Assembly (NCBI GenBank): GCA_030761205.1 | Contig: JAULJL010000003.1 | Coordinates: 30,386,123 to 30,450,122, forward strand | Reading direction: 5' to 3' | DNA length: 64,000 bases | From: Fremontodendron californicum | Lineage: Eukaryota; Streptophyta; Magnoliopsida; Malvales; Malvaceae | Shown: positions 42,920 to 56,331 of the stretch, in pieces | How positions within the stretch are numbered: position 1 is the first letter of the stretch | Layout of the letters: every line of letters begins with the position of its first letter | The notes under the pieces: generated by a model | Seen by the model: the letters and a program-made list of their open reading frames with translations, nothing else | Database searches by the model: none | What the model was told of the DNA's origin: nothing | Program-made: the position numbers and the translations under genes

Positions 42920-43353
42920 GGATTAGAAATTATTGACACATTTCTTATTTTATTTTATAAAAATGAATAAATGAATGAATGAATGAATCAGTGTTAATGA
43001 ATGAACAACTAAGTAATTGACTAAGTGTATGAACCTATAATGAATAAATGAGTGGACCAATAAATGACTAAGTGTATGAACAACTTATAAAGAATAAATG
43101 AATGAATGATTATAAACAAATAAAATATATAAAAGAAAGAACTAGTGAAAAATGAATGTAATTAAAGTATTGGCCCCGGGATAATTCCAACCAAACGGTC
43201 TTTCATTGATTTCCTGAAACTAAATACATCAAAGAAAAGATCCCTGCTTTAGACACATGATAACCTATCTCTCTTAAAAACTATTACAAAACACTAGTAA
43301 CTCCCTCGGATTCTGGACCTTCTTCACTGTCCTATTTTGATTGCCTTGCTCTT
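42920..43353 (-). other. Element B spacer between ORF1 and gag
   Basis: No gene is present. It is AT-rich with imperfect AATGAATG tracts (about 42961-43130), the counterpart of A's 2810-3085. Confidence 0.6.
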
Positions 43354-45078
43354 CTATCTGATCCCTACTTGTTCACGACCCTTTGACGTGTCAGTAGAAG
43401 CATCCCCGTGTAAGCTTTCCCTAGCTTGTTTCTGTAGTTGATTTGCTCGGGCTTCCTCATGTTTCGCTTTCTCTTTCCAGTAGTTATTCTCCTTTTTGAG
43501 GTTTTTGACCTCATGTTCCCACTCCCCGGAAGTCTTGATAGTCCCCTCAAATCTGAGCTCAAAACGATACCTCTTGTTCTCCAAATGTAATTCCCAAAGA
43601 TCGCCCTTAACGGTGTCCCTTTTCTCTCTTGATCTGTTCCTTTTCTTTTCCTGTCCCGAGCTGATTCCCTATTTTTCATGTCCTCAAGCTCTTCTTGGAG
43701 TCGGGCAATCTCCTTGCTCATCCGGGCCTTTTATTTTTCAAATTCTTCCCTTGCGATTTCTAACTCTGATGGCATTTCCCTCGGTGGCGGATTCATGAAC
43801 TGGACCTCTTCCCCATCTGATGTTAACAGTCTATCATTAACCCTTAATTCCCTCCATACTAGGTAATCAGGTGTGACGGTGTTGGCATATCTGGCCACTT
43901 TTATCCGGTGAGTTTTCTTCCATGCTTCAATCACTGCCTGCACTTTTCCAGAATATCCGTCTTCCCCATAAGTGAACTTTGATGATCCTAGATTATGAGT
44001 CACGGGTTTGAATTGCCAAGTCTCAACCTGTCTTTGCACCAACAAAGGTGCATAACTCATAGACCCCCAAATTCCGAGTAGTGGAACTCCCGGGTTGTCC
44101 CCACATTTGTACGTAATCGGCATAGGAACCATCCATGGAGCTCTCCAAGTCACATCTCCCCTTTTAGATTCCGAAACATGTTGACCCATTTCTCTTTATT
44201 CCCGTCTTTAGGCCAATCCTTCTGAAGGAATTCCCTAATCGGAACTAAAGTCTTCATGTACGGTTTGAAGGAAACATTATCTATCTTCCAAAAGTGACTT
44301 TGAATCCAAATATAAAGGAGTTGTACACACCCCTTGATTCTCCCTTGTCTTACCCTTTTACAAAAATTCAAGGATCGGATAGTTTCAACTATGATGGCCA
44401 GAGATGGGTTGATCTTTTGTTCCAACTTTTCAAAGAAATCAAACACGGCTATATCCATATGACCCAATATCTTCGGGAATATGATTAACTCGTAGATGGC
44501 TAGAGCGAAGATATCCCTGGCTTTTGCTTTGTTGGAACAACCAATATCAACTGTCGGAGAGTTTCCCACGGAATGCACCCATTTTTCTGCTTTGTGTCCA
44601 CATGACTCTCAACCCATGTTGTATCCATTCCTATGATCCTAGCCACTTTATTCTTCAAACCTGAAGGTTTCATTTCCTTCAAATATACCCGATCAGGATT
44701 AGGACATTCAATACGTAACAGTGCTGAATATTCTTCAATCAGTGGTGTCATATCTTCCTTGTTAAAAGTGAAACATCTATAAGCAGGATTCCAAAACTGT
44801 ACCATAGCCTGAATCAACCCACTATTGAGCTGAATCGGAACTAAGAGTGCTATGTCTCCATATTTATAAGTGAAGGCTTATTTCTCTGATACATTCCACT
44901 GATTCCAAATGTCGGCTAACCCTCGGAGATTATTCTATCTAGGATCCACTTTGACCCTTTCCGGCAACACTGACACATAATCTTTCTTGAGGCAATCACC
45001 ATCATCCCTCTGATCTTTTTTCGACCGTGCCTTGACTACTGCATGATCTTTTATCACTGAAATAACCTGACACTCCAT
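43354..45078 (-). pseudogene. Element B ORF1 (DUF7745-like plus coiled coil), broken
   Basis: The start ATG at 45078 aligns with A's at 893. A stop near 44870 (…VSEK stop) is followed by FWNPAYRCFTFNKEDMTPLI and GMDTTWVESHVDTKQKNGCI, a frameshift around 44500-44580, VDIAVFDFFEKLEQKI, another shift near 44160, then TWRAPWMVPMPITYKCGDN, PLLGIWGSMSYAPLLVQRQ and a stop near 43731. The C-terminal charged coiled-coil runs to the stop at 43354 (…GREQVGIR). Function of such ORF1 proteins is unknown. Confidence 0.82.
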
Positions 45079-46036
45079 GAAAGTCCTTTGGTTTGATAAC
45101 TATCCCGAGGCCAATAAACTTCAAGTGTATGATGATGTCTATGATGCATGTCAAAGAAAAGAAAACAGATAGAAATAGATTAGTAAAGAAATGAATTCAC
45201 AAATATAACATAAATAACAACATATTTTTTTTAAATGTCCCGAAAATTTAAACAGAGCTTCGGCATTACGGCACCTCTGGGACAAGATAATAAAAAAATA
45301 CGAGCGATATGATGTTCGTTCATCATCACCCAATTTGTATCTAACATATAGAAAGATGGTAAAAGGTTGGAAATGTTCCTCCTTGTGTTCTTAAACTCGG
45401 GTATCTAACAGAAATCCGGCATGGCTTCGCCTAGGTTATCTATATGAAGGTGAATCGGTTCTAAGGCCCCGAATTGTTCCTCACTGTCGCCAGTGAAGGC
45501 TAGTAAGGCACCCCGATAAAAGCGGGTTCAATTCGTTAGAGTATATTTTCCTATTCCCGTACGGAGGATTATCACGAAGGCATTAGGTACTTTATACTCC
45601 GGAAGTGTTTCACTAGCCCATACGGAGGATCAATCACGAAGGCATAGTTACTTTACTCCTACTTAAAAGGACGAAACCCGGGTAAAGGATTCATGTTATG
45701 CAAATGCAAATATAGTGTGTGCGGAGGAACAAAATAAACCTGTCACCACTTATTCTACAACCCATATTCTAAATACCCCACTAAAATCAAACAATGTAAA
45801 GCATTAGTCAAGCGAACATATAAATATACGCAACAAAATAACTAGAGAACAAATAATAATATGAATGCACATGAATATGGACATATTAAAATATTTTTTT
45901 TTTCAAAATTCTCTTTTATTTTAAAAGTATGGGAATTAAAATTAAATACCAATTAAACCAACAAATCCGAGACTTTGATAACACACGACTAATTCTAGGT
46001 CTGACTCTCTAATCGTCCCTAGTGGAGTTGCCAAGC
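45079..46036 (-). other. Element B 5' leader with primer binding site
   Basis: The untranslated leader is homologous to A 1-892 and C 54773-55560, including the duplicated CCTTCGTGAT block (about 45575-45660 reversed). The PBS lies at 46016-46033 on the minus strand as TGGCAACTCCACTAGGGA, two changes from C's TGGCGACTCCACTGGGGA. I see no gene. Confidence 0.75.
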
Positions 46037-46968
46037 TATCGCAACCTAAAAAATAACGAGTCTCATCACAAGACTTTATTATTCGTATTAAAAACAACCG
46101 AGGAAAAGTCGACTTAATTCCTCTAGAAAAATGAAGGTTTTTAAAATGACCTTGAAAAAGACATGGAGTCGCCACCAATCTTTTTTAGCTAGGTGTGATC
46201 GGCCACCTATTAAAATCAGTTTTATAAAATATTTTAAAAATTAATTAAAACATTTTTAAAACCAATTTCAAGTCTGCGTTTAAACCAGAGAAATCAAAGA
46301 AATGGGTTCGGGACTTGGTTACGTGCGGGGAAGGATCAGCACCCCCACAATGCCCGTATAAAACGGTACCTTATTAATCGTGTGTTATCTCAAGTCTGGG
46401 TAAAAAGTCGGTTTTAAATTTAGTATTTCAAGTTAATTCCCAATTTAAAGAAAAATAATTTCATTTTTAATTGAAAATGATCCGGAATTTATAAATTCAA
46501 AATTTTCCTATATTCCCCAACAAACGTGGCAAAATATAGAAATTTTTATTAGTTTTGAAAAACTTTCCGAATCACTCTCATTTTTTTAAAGAAAGATATT
46601 CCTTTATTAATGATAATTGCTGATATTCCCTCCAGCAAACCCAGTAGAGAACTCATGAATTATTTTAACTCGAGAATATCTTTATCTTTTATTGAAAAAT
46701 CATTGTCCTTTTGAAAACATTTTAAAAGATATGAATATGTATATGCATAACATAAATAAAATGACATAGCAAAATCTAAATAATATAATGCTTCCTAAAT
46801 GATATGATATAATTTAAATGCCTTAGCATATTCTAAATGAAATGAAATGTCCTAAGTTATATGACATATTCTAAATGAAATGAAATGACCTAGGTAGCAT
46901 AATATATTCTATATGAGATGTAATATCCTAAGTCATATGATATATTCTAAATGTAATGAAATGACCTA
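46037..46968 (-). repeat. Element B 5' LTR, PBS-proximal part
   Basis: The LTR end (GGTTGCGATA on the minus strand) begins at 46037. The LTR runs upward to 46968, where the solo LTR is inserted at ACCTA (46964-46968), and continues at 52311. Confidence 0.88.
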
Positions 46969-49900
46969 TGTAGACACCTAATTTTGTCCGGACCACTAAA
47001 CATGTATGTTTTCTTCCTATATTGATGTTTTCGAGTGTAAAAAGACTGTTTTCATCCTGCAGGTGGTACTCCGAGACTTAGTTTAAGAGGGCCAGCACAA
47101 AAAGTCAAACTTGAAAAAAGTCAACCCCAAAAAAAGTCAACCTCGAAAAAGTCAACCCCAAAATGTCAACTATTAAAAAAGTCAACCCACTTTCAAAATC
47201 ATGATTTTAAGTTCAATCGAAAAATGGCGAAAGAATTTTGATAATCCGAGGTCTACATTGAAAGATATGGAATTCGGAAGTTGGGATTTTGAGATTTAGT
47301 AGAAAAAAAACCCTAATCCGAGAAATTAGGGAAAAGTGCTTAAACGATCAAATTGGTCAAAATTGAAGGTTCCAAATGAAAGATAAGCACTGACTACGGG
47401 TAATGGAGAAGTCACTTGCAAGAAAAATCGAAAGAAAAGTCAATCCGGAAGAAAACCGAGAATTAGGGTTTTTAATGGATTTCGGTGGAAATCGGGAAGA
47501 ATCACAGAAATGGCCCGACTTGGTAAGACCAAAGCCCCCAATGGATGAAGAATGATTAAAAATCGGGTTTTAGAGGCAAAAGGGCAAAATTGGAAAATTT
47601 GGGAAAAATAGCAAATGAACTCCGAAAATTATGAAAATTTTTCAATCTCATTCTTAAATCATTTGAAAGAGATTGGCAAAAGAAAATCTTGATTCGGAGT
47701 TCGTTTGTAAAATGGCCAAATCCCGGGCTTCTTATGTAGTAATTCAAAAAGGAAAATCCTGAAAAAATAGCAAATGAGCTCCAAATCTTTTGAAATTTTG
47801 AAAATATCATTTTTAAATTATTTGAAAGAGATTGGCGAAAGAAAATCTTGATTCGGAGTTCGTTTGCAAAATGGCCAAATCCCGGGCCTCCTATGTAATA
47901 AATCAAGAAGATAAATCTTGGAAAACTAGCAAATGAGCTCAAAAAATTCTGAAATTTTGCAAATCTCATTTTTAAATTATTTGGAAGAGATTGGCGAAAG
48001 AAAATCTCGATTCGGAGTTCGTTTGCAAAATGACCAAATCCTGGGCCTCCTATGTAGTAATTCAAGCGGATAAATCCCGAAAAAATACCAAATGAGCTCC
48101 AAAAATCATGAAAACTTCCAGATCATACTTTTTAATTATTTTGAAGAGATTGGTGAAGAAAAATCTTGATTTGGAGCTCGTTTAAAAAATGGTAAAATGT
48201 AGGGGCATAAAAGGGCATTTTTGGAAGAAAAAATCCAAATAAATAGCAAACGGACTCGGATAATTTTGAAAACTTCCAGATCTCAATATTTTATTATTTT
48301 GGAAGTATTCAAAAAAGAAAAATTGAATTTGGAGTCCGTTTGATATTTATTTGCATCCGGGGGGCAAAACGGTCATTTCACCCAAGCAACTGAAAAGGGC
48401 TTCTTTGGGCCTTTCAAAAAATCAGAGTTGGGCTGGAAAAGAGAAGTGTTGGCCTGTCGAAGCCCAAAAGAAGGAGGAAGCTTCTGATTTTTCAATCAAA
48501 TGGCTAAAAATCAAGAGTGAGTTAGAGATTCTCTTTGATCAAGCCATGGTGATTAAGCCACATAGGCCAAGAGAGATGTCAGCATTATTCTTTAACAGCT
48601 GTAATTTGAGAGAGCTGAGATGCTAATCTAAAGGTGGTAATTTCATGATTTTTCACCTTGAATTATTAGCCATTTGATGAAAAATTGGTTACACAAAAAA
48701 TGACAACATCCTAGGGAAGAAGAGAGGTAAAATTCTGCCAACATTAAGGGAGGTCAGAATTTCGAATTTTCAACTTCATTTTGCTGATTTCTCTTAGTTT
48801 TTCTTAGTTTTTCTCTTCTTGGTTGAAAGCAAAAAAGAAAAGTTTAGAAAAGAAAGGAAAGTTTGAAGAGATAAAGCTTGAAATATTGCTTCTTGAGGTT
48901 GCTCTTGAGCACCAACTATTGCACTTTCTTGATTTTCCATTCTTGTTTTTGTTATTTTGATTTCTATTTGGTGAGTTTCCATTTTAAATAAATGTTTTTT
49001 ATTGTTCTTTTCAAGTTCTTCCTTCATCTCTTTCTTAAGTATATTTTTTATATTTTATTTTTACAATAAACTCACCACGGCCAAATGGCCTACATTATTT
49101 TTTTTTAAGTTGCTGTTTTGGTTTATTTTACCATATTGTTTATGTTATTTTCTTTGATTTTGATGTTTTAAATGTTATGTTACTTCATATTCTTGAGTTC
49201 TATTTTAATTTGGTTGCTTTGTTTGTTGCCATTTATGTTTTAAATATCATGTTTTTGCATTTTTAATTTTCTATTTTCATGATGTTTAAATTTGAGCATG
49301 TTTTAGATTTAGTATATCAAGTGTTTGTGAAAATGCTTGTGTGGTCTTTGCATGATTTGAGTTTTATATCTTAGTTGAGCATGTTTTAGATTTAGTATAT
49401 TAAGTATTTGTGAAAATGCTTGTGTGGTTTTTGCATGATTTAAGTGTTATATTTTAGTTGAGCATGTTAGTATACCAAGTGTTTGTGAAAATGCCATGCT
49501 TGTTGGAGCTTGAGGCCATTTGGCTACTCCATGTGTTTTGCATTGTGTGATTGCATTTTTGTCATGTTAGTTGGTAGGTTTTTGCATTTGCATGACATTT
49601 GATTTAGTTTTGCATGCTAGTATACCAAGTGTTTGTGAAAATGCCATGCTTGCTAGTTACATTATGCTATTCGGCCATCCTAGGAATTTTTGCATTTTAT
49701 GTGCATTCTTGCCATGTTAGTTGATAGGTTAGCATTTACATGATATTTGATTGAGTTTTTGGTTTAAGCATGCTTTGTGTTTGTGAAAATTCCATGCATA
49801 TTTTAGTTATTAAGTTAGGTTTATTTGCCATGCATGTTCATGCATTTTAGGTCTAGGTTGCATTAAATGCCATGCAAGTTCGTTTAGGTCTAGGTCACTT

Positions 49901-52310
49901 TATGAATGCCATGCATTTTTTCATGACATTTAGGTTTAAATCCATGCATTTCATGCATATATTTGCTGTATTGTTTCATGCATTTCATGTTCATGCCACT
50001 TGAATAATGACTTGAGCCAATTAATGGTTCAAAGTCATGCTCTCTTGAGCACACTTGTGGAAAATTAAGTTTGTCAAGTTGATTATTCTACCTTTGTGAT
50101 TTTTTTTTACTTAGCCAATTTTTATCTAACTTTCAAAAAGTCCTAGCTACTGTTTGTAAGTCATTTTATGAGTTTCAGATATTTTTAATTTGATTTTTAA
50201 ATGATTTTATCAAAGGCAAAATTGTGTTTTAACAAAACAGTTTTTTCACCCAGTTTTCGTACTTCTCCGATTTTTCTGGGAATTCATCTTTAATCAGAAA
50301 ATTAAGCCGATTTTTTCCTGTGTACTTTTACATGTCATGAGTCTCCAGTATGTTTTTTTAGAATTTTTTGAATTTTTAAAAATAGGGTAAAAAATCGTGG
50401 CTTAAAACTGGACAGTGGAGTCAGAATTGAATTTAAAGAAAAATCATTTTTCTGTTTTGGTTAAGTTACTTAGAGTGGGCTGATTAGGAGGGTTAGCTAC
50501 TGACTTAGGGTAGTTTCTAAGCCTTTTTAAACTCTAAAAATGGTTTTTCAAGTCTCGGGTTAAGAGTAGTCAAGTCCGTATTTTTTAAACTTAGGAAATT
50601 AGAGCCATTTAAAAAAAGATTTAGCCCAGTTTTTATTTTTAATTCAAGCTTTTCAAAATTGTTTTCAAACAATAACAAAGTATTTTGGTTTTAGAATATT
50701 TAATTTGACATATTTTCCTAAGGTAGCCGGATATCTTCTTAGATATACGGATTTCCTTAATTAAAGGAAAAAATACATTTCATGCATTGCATTTTTCATA
50801 TTCATGCATTTTATATAATATGTGATTCTTGCTATAATAATTTCTATGATATTGTTATTATTTTGATTTATATTTTTTGATGTTATATGGTTTATCATAT
50901 GGTTTTGAATATTTCATGATATCCTATGCTTTTATTTAGTTATTTTTATTTAGCATTTACTATGTTCATGCATTATTATTTTTATATTCATGCATATTAT
51001 ATGATAGCATTATTTTATTCCATGTCATTTAAATTATATGCCATATCATTCATATTTGTCATGTCATTTAAATTATTTCATTTCATTTAGGATATATTAT
51101 GTCATCTAGAATATTTTATTTCATTTAGATTATATTATATGACTTAGGATATTGCATTTCATGTAGAATATATTATATTACCTAAATTATTTCATTTCAT
51201 TTAGGATATATTATGTCATCTAGAATATTTTATTTCATTTAGATTATATCATATGACTTAGGATATTGCATTTCATGTAGAATATATTATATTACCTAGG
51301 TCATTTCATTTTATTTAGGATATATTATGTCATCAAGAATATTTTATTTCATTTAGATTATATCATATGACTTAGGATATTGCATTTCATATAGAATATA
51401 CTATGTTATCTAGGTCATTTCATTTTATTTATAATATGTCATATAACTTAGGATATTTTATTTCATTTAGAATATGCTAAGGATATTTCATTTCATTTTA
51501 GAATATGCTAAGGCATTTACATCATGTCATGTCATTTAGGTTGCATTATATTATTTAGATTTGCTATGTCATTTTATTTATGTCATGCATATACATATTC
51601 ATATCTTTTAAAATGTTTTCAAAAGGATAATGATTTTTCAATAAAAAAATAAAGATATTCCCGAGTTAAAATAATTCATGAGTTCTTTACCGGGTTTGCT
51701 GAAGGGAATATCATCAATTATCATTAATAAAGTAATATCTTTCTTTCAAAAAAAAAAGAGAATGATTCGGAAAGTTTTTCAAAACTAATAAAAATTTCTA
51801 TATTTTGCCACGTTTGTTGGGGAATATAGGAAAATTTTGAATTTATAAATTCCGAATCATTTTTGATTAAAAATGAAATATTTTTTCTTTAAATTGGGAA
51901 TTAACTTGAAATACTAAATTTAAAACCAACACTTTATCGAGATTTGAGATAACACACGATTAATAAGGTACCGATTTATACGGGCGTTGTGGGGGTGCTA
52001 ATCCTTCCCCACACGTAACCGACTCCCGAACCCGCTTCTTTGATTTCTCTGGTTTAAATCGCAGACTTGAAATTGGTTCTTAAAATGTTTTAATTAAATT
52101 TTAAAATATTTTATAAAACCGGTTTTAATAGGTGGCCGATCACACCTAGCTAAAAGAGATTGGTGGCGACTCCATGTTTTTTTAAGGTCATTTTCAAAAC
52201 CTTCATTTTTCTAGAGGAATTAAGTTGACTTTTCCTCGATTTTTTTAAATGTCACGCTTAACGAATAATAAAGTCTTACGATGAAACTCGTTATTTTTTA
52301 GGTTGCAACA
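46969..52310 (+). mobile_element. Solo LTR, 5342 bp, Ogre-type, TSD ACCTA
   Basis: It starts TGTAGACACC and ends GGTTGCAACA (expected GGTTGCGACA), flanked by ACCTA at 46964-46968 and 52311-52315. No interior is attached, so it is a solo LTR left by recombination between two LTRs. It gives the complete LTR model: TTGACT cluster (47103-47185), about 160-bp units (47590-48200), GTTTGTGAAAATGCC units (49320-49800), about 113-bp AT-rich units (51075-51420) and the conserved GGTGGCGACTCCATG region before the end. No gene is present. Confidence 0.9.
47103..47185 (-). promoter_or_regulatory. TTGACT (W-box core) cluster in the solo LTR
   Basis: Five AGTCAA words occur at about 47103, 47119, 47135, 47150 and 47180, with one further TGTCAA at about 47164. 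This is the same layout as in element C's LTR. Confidence 0.5.
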
Positions 52311-54556
52311 ACCTAGGTGACATAATATATTCTATATGAAATGTAATATCCTAAGTCATATGATATATTCTAAATGAGATGACATAATTTAAATGACATG
52401 GCAAATATGGATGATATGGCATATAATATAAATGACATGGAATATAAAATAATACTATCATATAATATGCATGGAAATAAAAATGAAAATAATAATGTAT
52501 GAACATAGTATATGCTAAATAATATAACAACAAAAAAAATAATTAAATAAAAAGCATAGGATATCATGAAATATTCCAAGTCATATAATAAACAATATAA
52601 CATAGCTCAAAATCATAACAGTATCATAGAAATCATCATAGTAAAAATCACATATTATATAAAATGCATGAATATTAAAAATGCAATGCATGAAAATGTA
52701 TTTTTTCCTTTAATTAAGGAAATCCGTATATCTAAAAAGATATCCGGCTACCTTAGGAAAATATGTCAAATTAAATATTCTAAAACCAAAATACTTTGTG
52801 ATTGTTTGAAAACAATTTTGAAAAGCTTGAATTAAAAATAAAAACTGGGCTAATTTTTTTTTTTTAAAATGGCTCTCATTTCCTAAGTTTCAAATCCCGG
52901 ACTTAACCACCTTTAACCCGAGACTTAAAAAATCATTTTTAGAGTTTAAAAAGGCTTAGAAACTACCCTAAGTCAGTAGCTAACCTTCCTAATCAGCCCC
53001 CTCTAAGTAACTTAACCAAAACAGAAAAATGACTTTTCTTTAAATTCAATTCTGACTCCACTGTCAAGTTTTAAGCCACGATTTTTTACCCTATTTTTAA
53101 AAATTCAAAAAATTATAAAAACAATACTGGAGACTCAAGACATGTAAAAATACACGGGAAAAAATCCTCTTAATTTTATGATTAAAGATGAATTCCCAGA
53201 AAAATCTGGAAAGTACGAGTACTGGGTGAAAAAAACTGCTTTGCCAAAATACATTTTTGCCTTTGATAAAATCATTTAAAAATCAAAGTAAAAATATTTA
53301 AGACTCAAAAAACGACTCACAAACAGTAGCTAGGACTTTTTGAAAGTTAGATAAAAATTGGTTAAGTAAAAAAATCACAAAGGTAGAATAATCAATTTGA
53401 CAAACTTTAATTTTCCACAAGTGTGCTCAAGAGAGCATGACTTTGAACCATTAATTGGCTCAAGTCATTAATTAAGTGGCATGAACATGAAATGCATGAA
53501 AAAATTACAGCAAACATAGTGCATGAAATGCATGAGTTTAAACCTAAATGTCATGAAAAAATGCATGGCATTCATATAGTAACCTAGACCTAAATGAACT
53601 TGCATGGCATTTAATGCAACCTAGACCTAAAATGCATGAACATGCATGGCAAATAAACCAAACTTAATAACTAAAATATGCATGGCATTTTCACAAACAC
53701 AAAGCATGCTTAAACCAAAAACTCAAACAAATATCATGCAAATGCTAACCTATCAACTAACATGGCAAGAATGCACATACAATGAAAAATTCAAGGAGTG
53801 GCCGAATGGCCTATGTAACTAGCAAACATGGCATTTTCACAAACACTTGGTATACTAGCATGCAAAACTAAATCAAATGTCATGCAAATGCAAAAACATA
53901 CCAACTAACATGGAAAAAATGCAACACACAATGCAAAACACATGGAGTAGCCGAATGGCCTCAAGTTCCAACAAGAATGGCATTTTCACAAACACTTTAT
54001 ATGCTAACATGCTTAACTAAAATATAAAACTAAATCATGCAAACACAACACAAGCATTTTCACAAACACTTGATATACTAACATGCACAACTAAAATATA
54101 AAACTCAAATCATGCAAAAAACCACAAGCATTTTCACAAACACTTGATATACTAAATCTAAAACACCAACAAATTTAAACATTATGAAAACAGAAAATTA
54201 AAAATGCAAGAACATGATATTTAAATCATAAATGGAAACAAACAAAGCAAACAAATTAAAATATGACTCAAGTATGATGTAGAATAACACTTAAAACATC
54301 AAGATCAAAGAAAATAACATAAACAACATGATAAAATAAACAAAACAGCAACTTAATTAAAGAATGTAGGCCATTCGGCCATGGTGAGAAATTGAAAAAA
54401 AATGTAAAAAATATATTTAAGAAAGATATGAAGAAAGAACTTAAGAAGAACAATAAGAAAACATTTATTTAAAAAGGAAACTCACAAAATAGTAATCAAA
54501 ATAGCAAAAACAAGAATGGAAAATCAAGAAAGTGCAAGAGTTGGTGCTCAAGAACA
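52311..54556 (-). repeat. Element B 5' LTR, outer part, truncated
   Basis: It continues B's 5' LTR after the solo LTR and matches B's 3' LTR from about 26580 to 29060 apart from insertions. It stops at about 54556 where the text switches to the end of element C's LTR (CCGGTTTTAATAGGTGGCC). The switch occurs at a shared AACC, so a microhomology-mediated deletion removed B's LTR start and part of C's LTR. No gene is present. Confidence 0.82.
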
Positions 54557-54751
54557 ACCGGTTTTAATAGGTGGCCGATCACACCTAGCTAAAAAAGATT
54601 GGTGGCGACTCCATGTTTTTTTTTAAGGTCATTTTCAAAACCTTCATTTTTCTAGAGGAATTAAGTTGACTTTTCCTCGGTTTTTTTAAATGTCACGCTT
54701 AACGAATAATAAAGTCTTGCGATGAGACTCGTTATTTTTTAGGTTGCGAGA
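54557..54751 (+). repeat. Element C 5' LTR, last part
   Basis: It is the terminal 195 bp of the LTR (GGTGGCGACTCCATG, then AACGAATAATAAAGTCTTGC, ending GGTTGCGAGA). It is followed by AC and the PBS, so it belongs to element C whose LTR starts at 17391. Confidence 0.85.
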
Positions 54752-54754
54752 ACT

Positions 54755-54772
54755 TGGCGACTCCACTGGGGA
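54755..54772 (+). other. Element C primer binding site
   Basis: TGGCGACTCCACTGGGGA begins 3 nt after the LTR. By analogy with Ogre/Tat elements it should pair with a tRNA-Arg 3' end; the tRNA identity is from memory of the family, not checked. Confidence 0.75.
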
Positions 54773-56331
54773 CTATTAGAGAGTCAGGCCTAGAATTAGT
54801 CGTGTGTTATCAAAGTCTCGGTTTTGTTGGTTTAATTGGTATTTAATTTTAATTCTCACATTTTTCTAATAAGGAGAATTTTGAAAATAATAAAATATTT
54901 TAAAATATGTTCATACTCATGTGCATGCATTTTATTATTGTTCTCTAGTTATTTAAGGTTGTATATTATAATTGCTTGTTGGTTAATGCGTTACACTATT
55001 CTTGAATGTTTTAATTGCTAGGGCATTTAGAATAAGGTTTGTAGAATAGGTAGTGAAAGGTTTGTTATTTCTCCACATACACTACACTACACGTGCATTT
55101 CCATATCATGAATCCTATACTCGGGTTCCGTCCTTTGAAGTGGGAGTAAAGTAACTACGCCTTCGTGATGATCCTCCGTATGGGCTAGTGAAACACTTTC
55201 GAAGTATAAAGTACCTAAAGCCTTGTGATGATCCTCCGTATGGGCTTAGGAAAATATACTCTAACGAACTGGACCCGCTTTTATCGGGGTTCCTTACTAG
55301 CCTTCACCAGCGACAGTGAGTAACAATTCGGGGCCTTAGAATCGATTCACCCTCATATAGTGAACCTAGGCGAAGCCATGCCGGATTTCCGTTAGATATA
55401 CCGAAAATAGGAACACATGGAGGGACATTTCTAAACCTTTTGTTACCTATTTTGCACTTTGAATAAGTGTGGTAGATCGGGAAACGATGTACGTACATCG
55501 CCCGTAATAAATGTGATACTCCGCCTCGAAGGCATCGTGATGCCTAAATAAGCAGATATTGTTGGGGCATATGTTCATTAGCTATTTATTTTTTTTAAAA
55601 AAAAAAAATCCTTTTTCAAGCATTTTTGCATGTTGCACATTTCATGCATATGTGAATAGAGCATGTACATTTTTGGTTGTATTATTGATCTCATTCTTTG
55701 CAATAAACAGTTGGTAATTTTATTTGATGGTTTCTATAAACCGGTAGTGTTGCATGAATATTTGGATATTGTACCATAGTAGGATCCACTACCCCGAATT
55801 GTTTTTGAAAATAATATGGTTGGTTTTTCATAGACAAAAAAACATGTTTCAAAAAAAAAATCATAAATTTGGAGGCAAATCTTGCATAATGAGATTCTTT
55901 GAATAATCAAGATTTAGGTCCCACCAATTTCGTGTAATCATTGGTTTCTTTATTTGTATCATTTTGACATCGTGTTACAGTCCTAACATGCATGGTTATT
56001 CATTGTAGAATACATTTGTGATTACATGGTCATTCTTTGTACCTACCTTTGTATTAATTCATTTATTCTTAGCATGTATCATTTTGACATCATAGCATGC
56101 ATGGTCATTCATTGTAGAATACATACATGGTCATTATTTATATATACCCATGCATCAATTTATTCATTTTTTAAATCCATCATGTTGGCATTAGATTGCA
56201 TCCATAGCATACATAGTCACCATAATTTCTCTGTATATGTTCATGCATTAATCATCAGTATATTCATGCACATAGGAATAGAGCATGTACATTCACAATT
56301 GTATTCTTAATCTCATGACATTTTCATTTGC
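54773..56331 (+). other. Element C leader
   Basis: The first 800 bp align with A's and B's leaders, including the paired CCTTCGTGATGATCCTCCGT blocks at about 55159-55183 and 55219-55242. From about 55560 on it is specific to C: AT-rich, with CATGCATGGTCATTCATTGTAGAATACAT-like phrases repeated near 55990 and 56098. I see no gene. Confidence 0.7.

Larger units (their letters stand above)
22513..54556 (-). mobile_element. Element B: Ogre/Tat-type retrotransposon with full but decayed gag-pol
   Basis: This minus-strand element is inserted into element C's 5' LTR. It begins on this side with the exact LTR end (TGTCGCAACC, reverse complement of GGTTGCGACA). Parts: 3' LTR 22513-33039 (swollen by insertions and duplications), interior 33040-46036, 5' LTR 46037-46968 plus 52311-54556 (outer part deleted). 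The interior has PBS, leader, ORF1, gag, protease, G-patch, intron, RT, RNase H, a second (archaeal-type) RNase H, integrase, minisatellite and PPT. Two RNase H-like domains and ORF1 mark the Tat/Ogre lineage. Several stops and frameshifts make it inactive. Confidence 0.88.

Noticed and set aside
47556..48065. 169-codon minus-strand frame with repeated FGHFANELRIKIFF blocks; also 18798-19226, 29886-30296, 32245-32487
   Set aside because: The repeats come from the 159-160-bp LTR units, the frame is not kept in other LTR copies, and there is no start context or domain.
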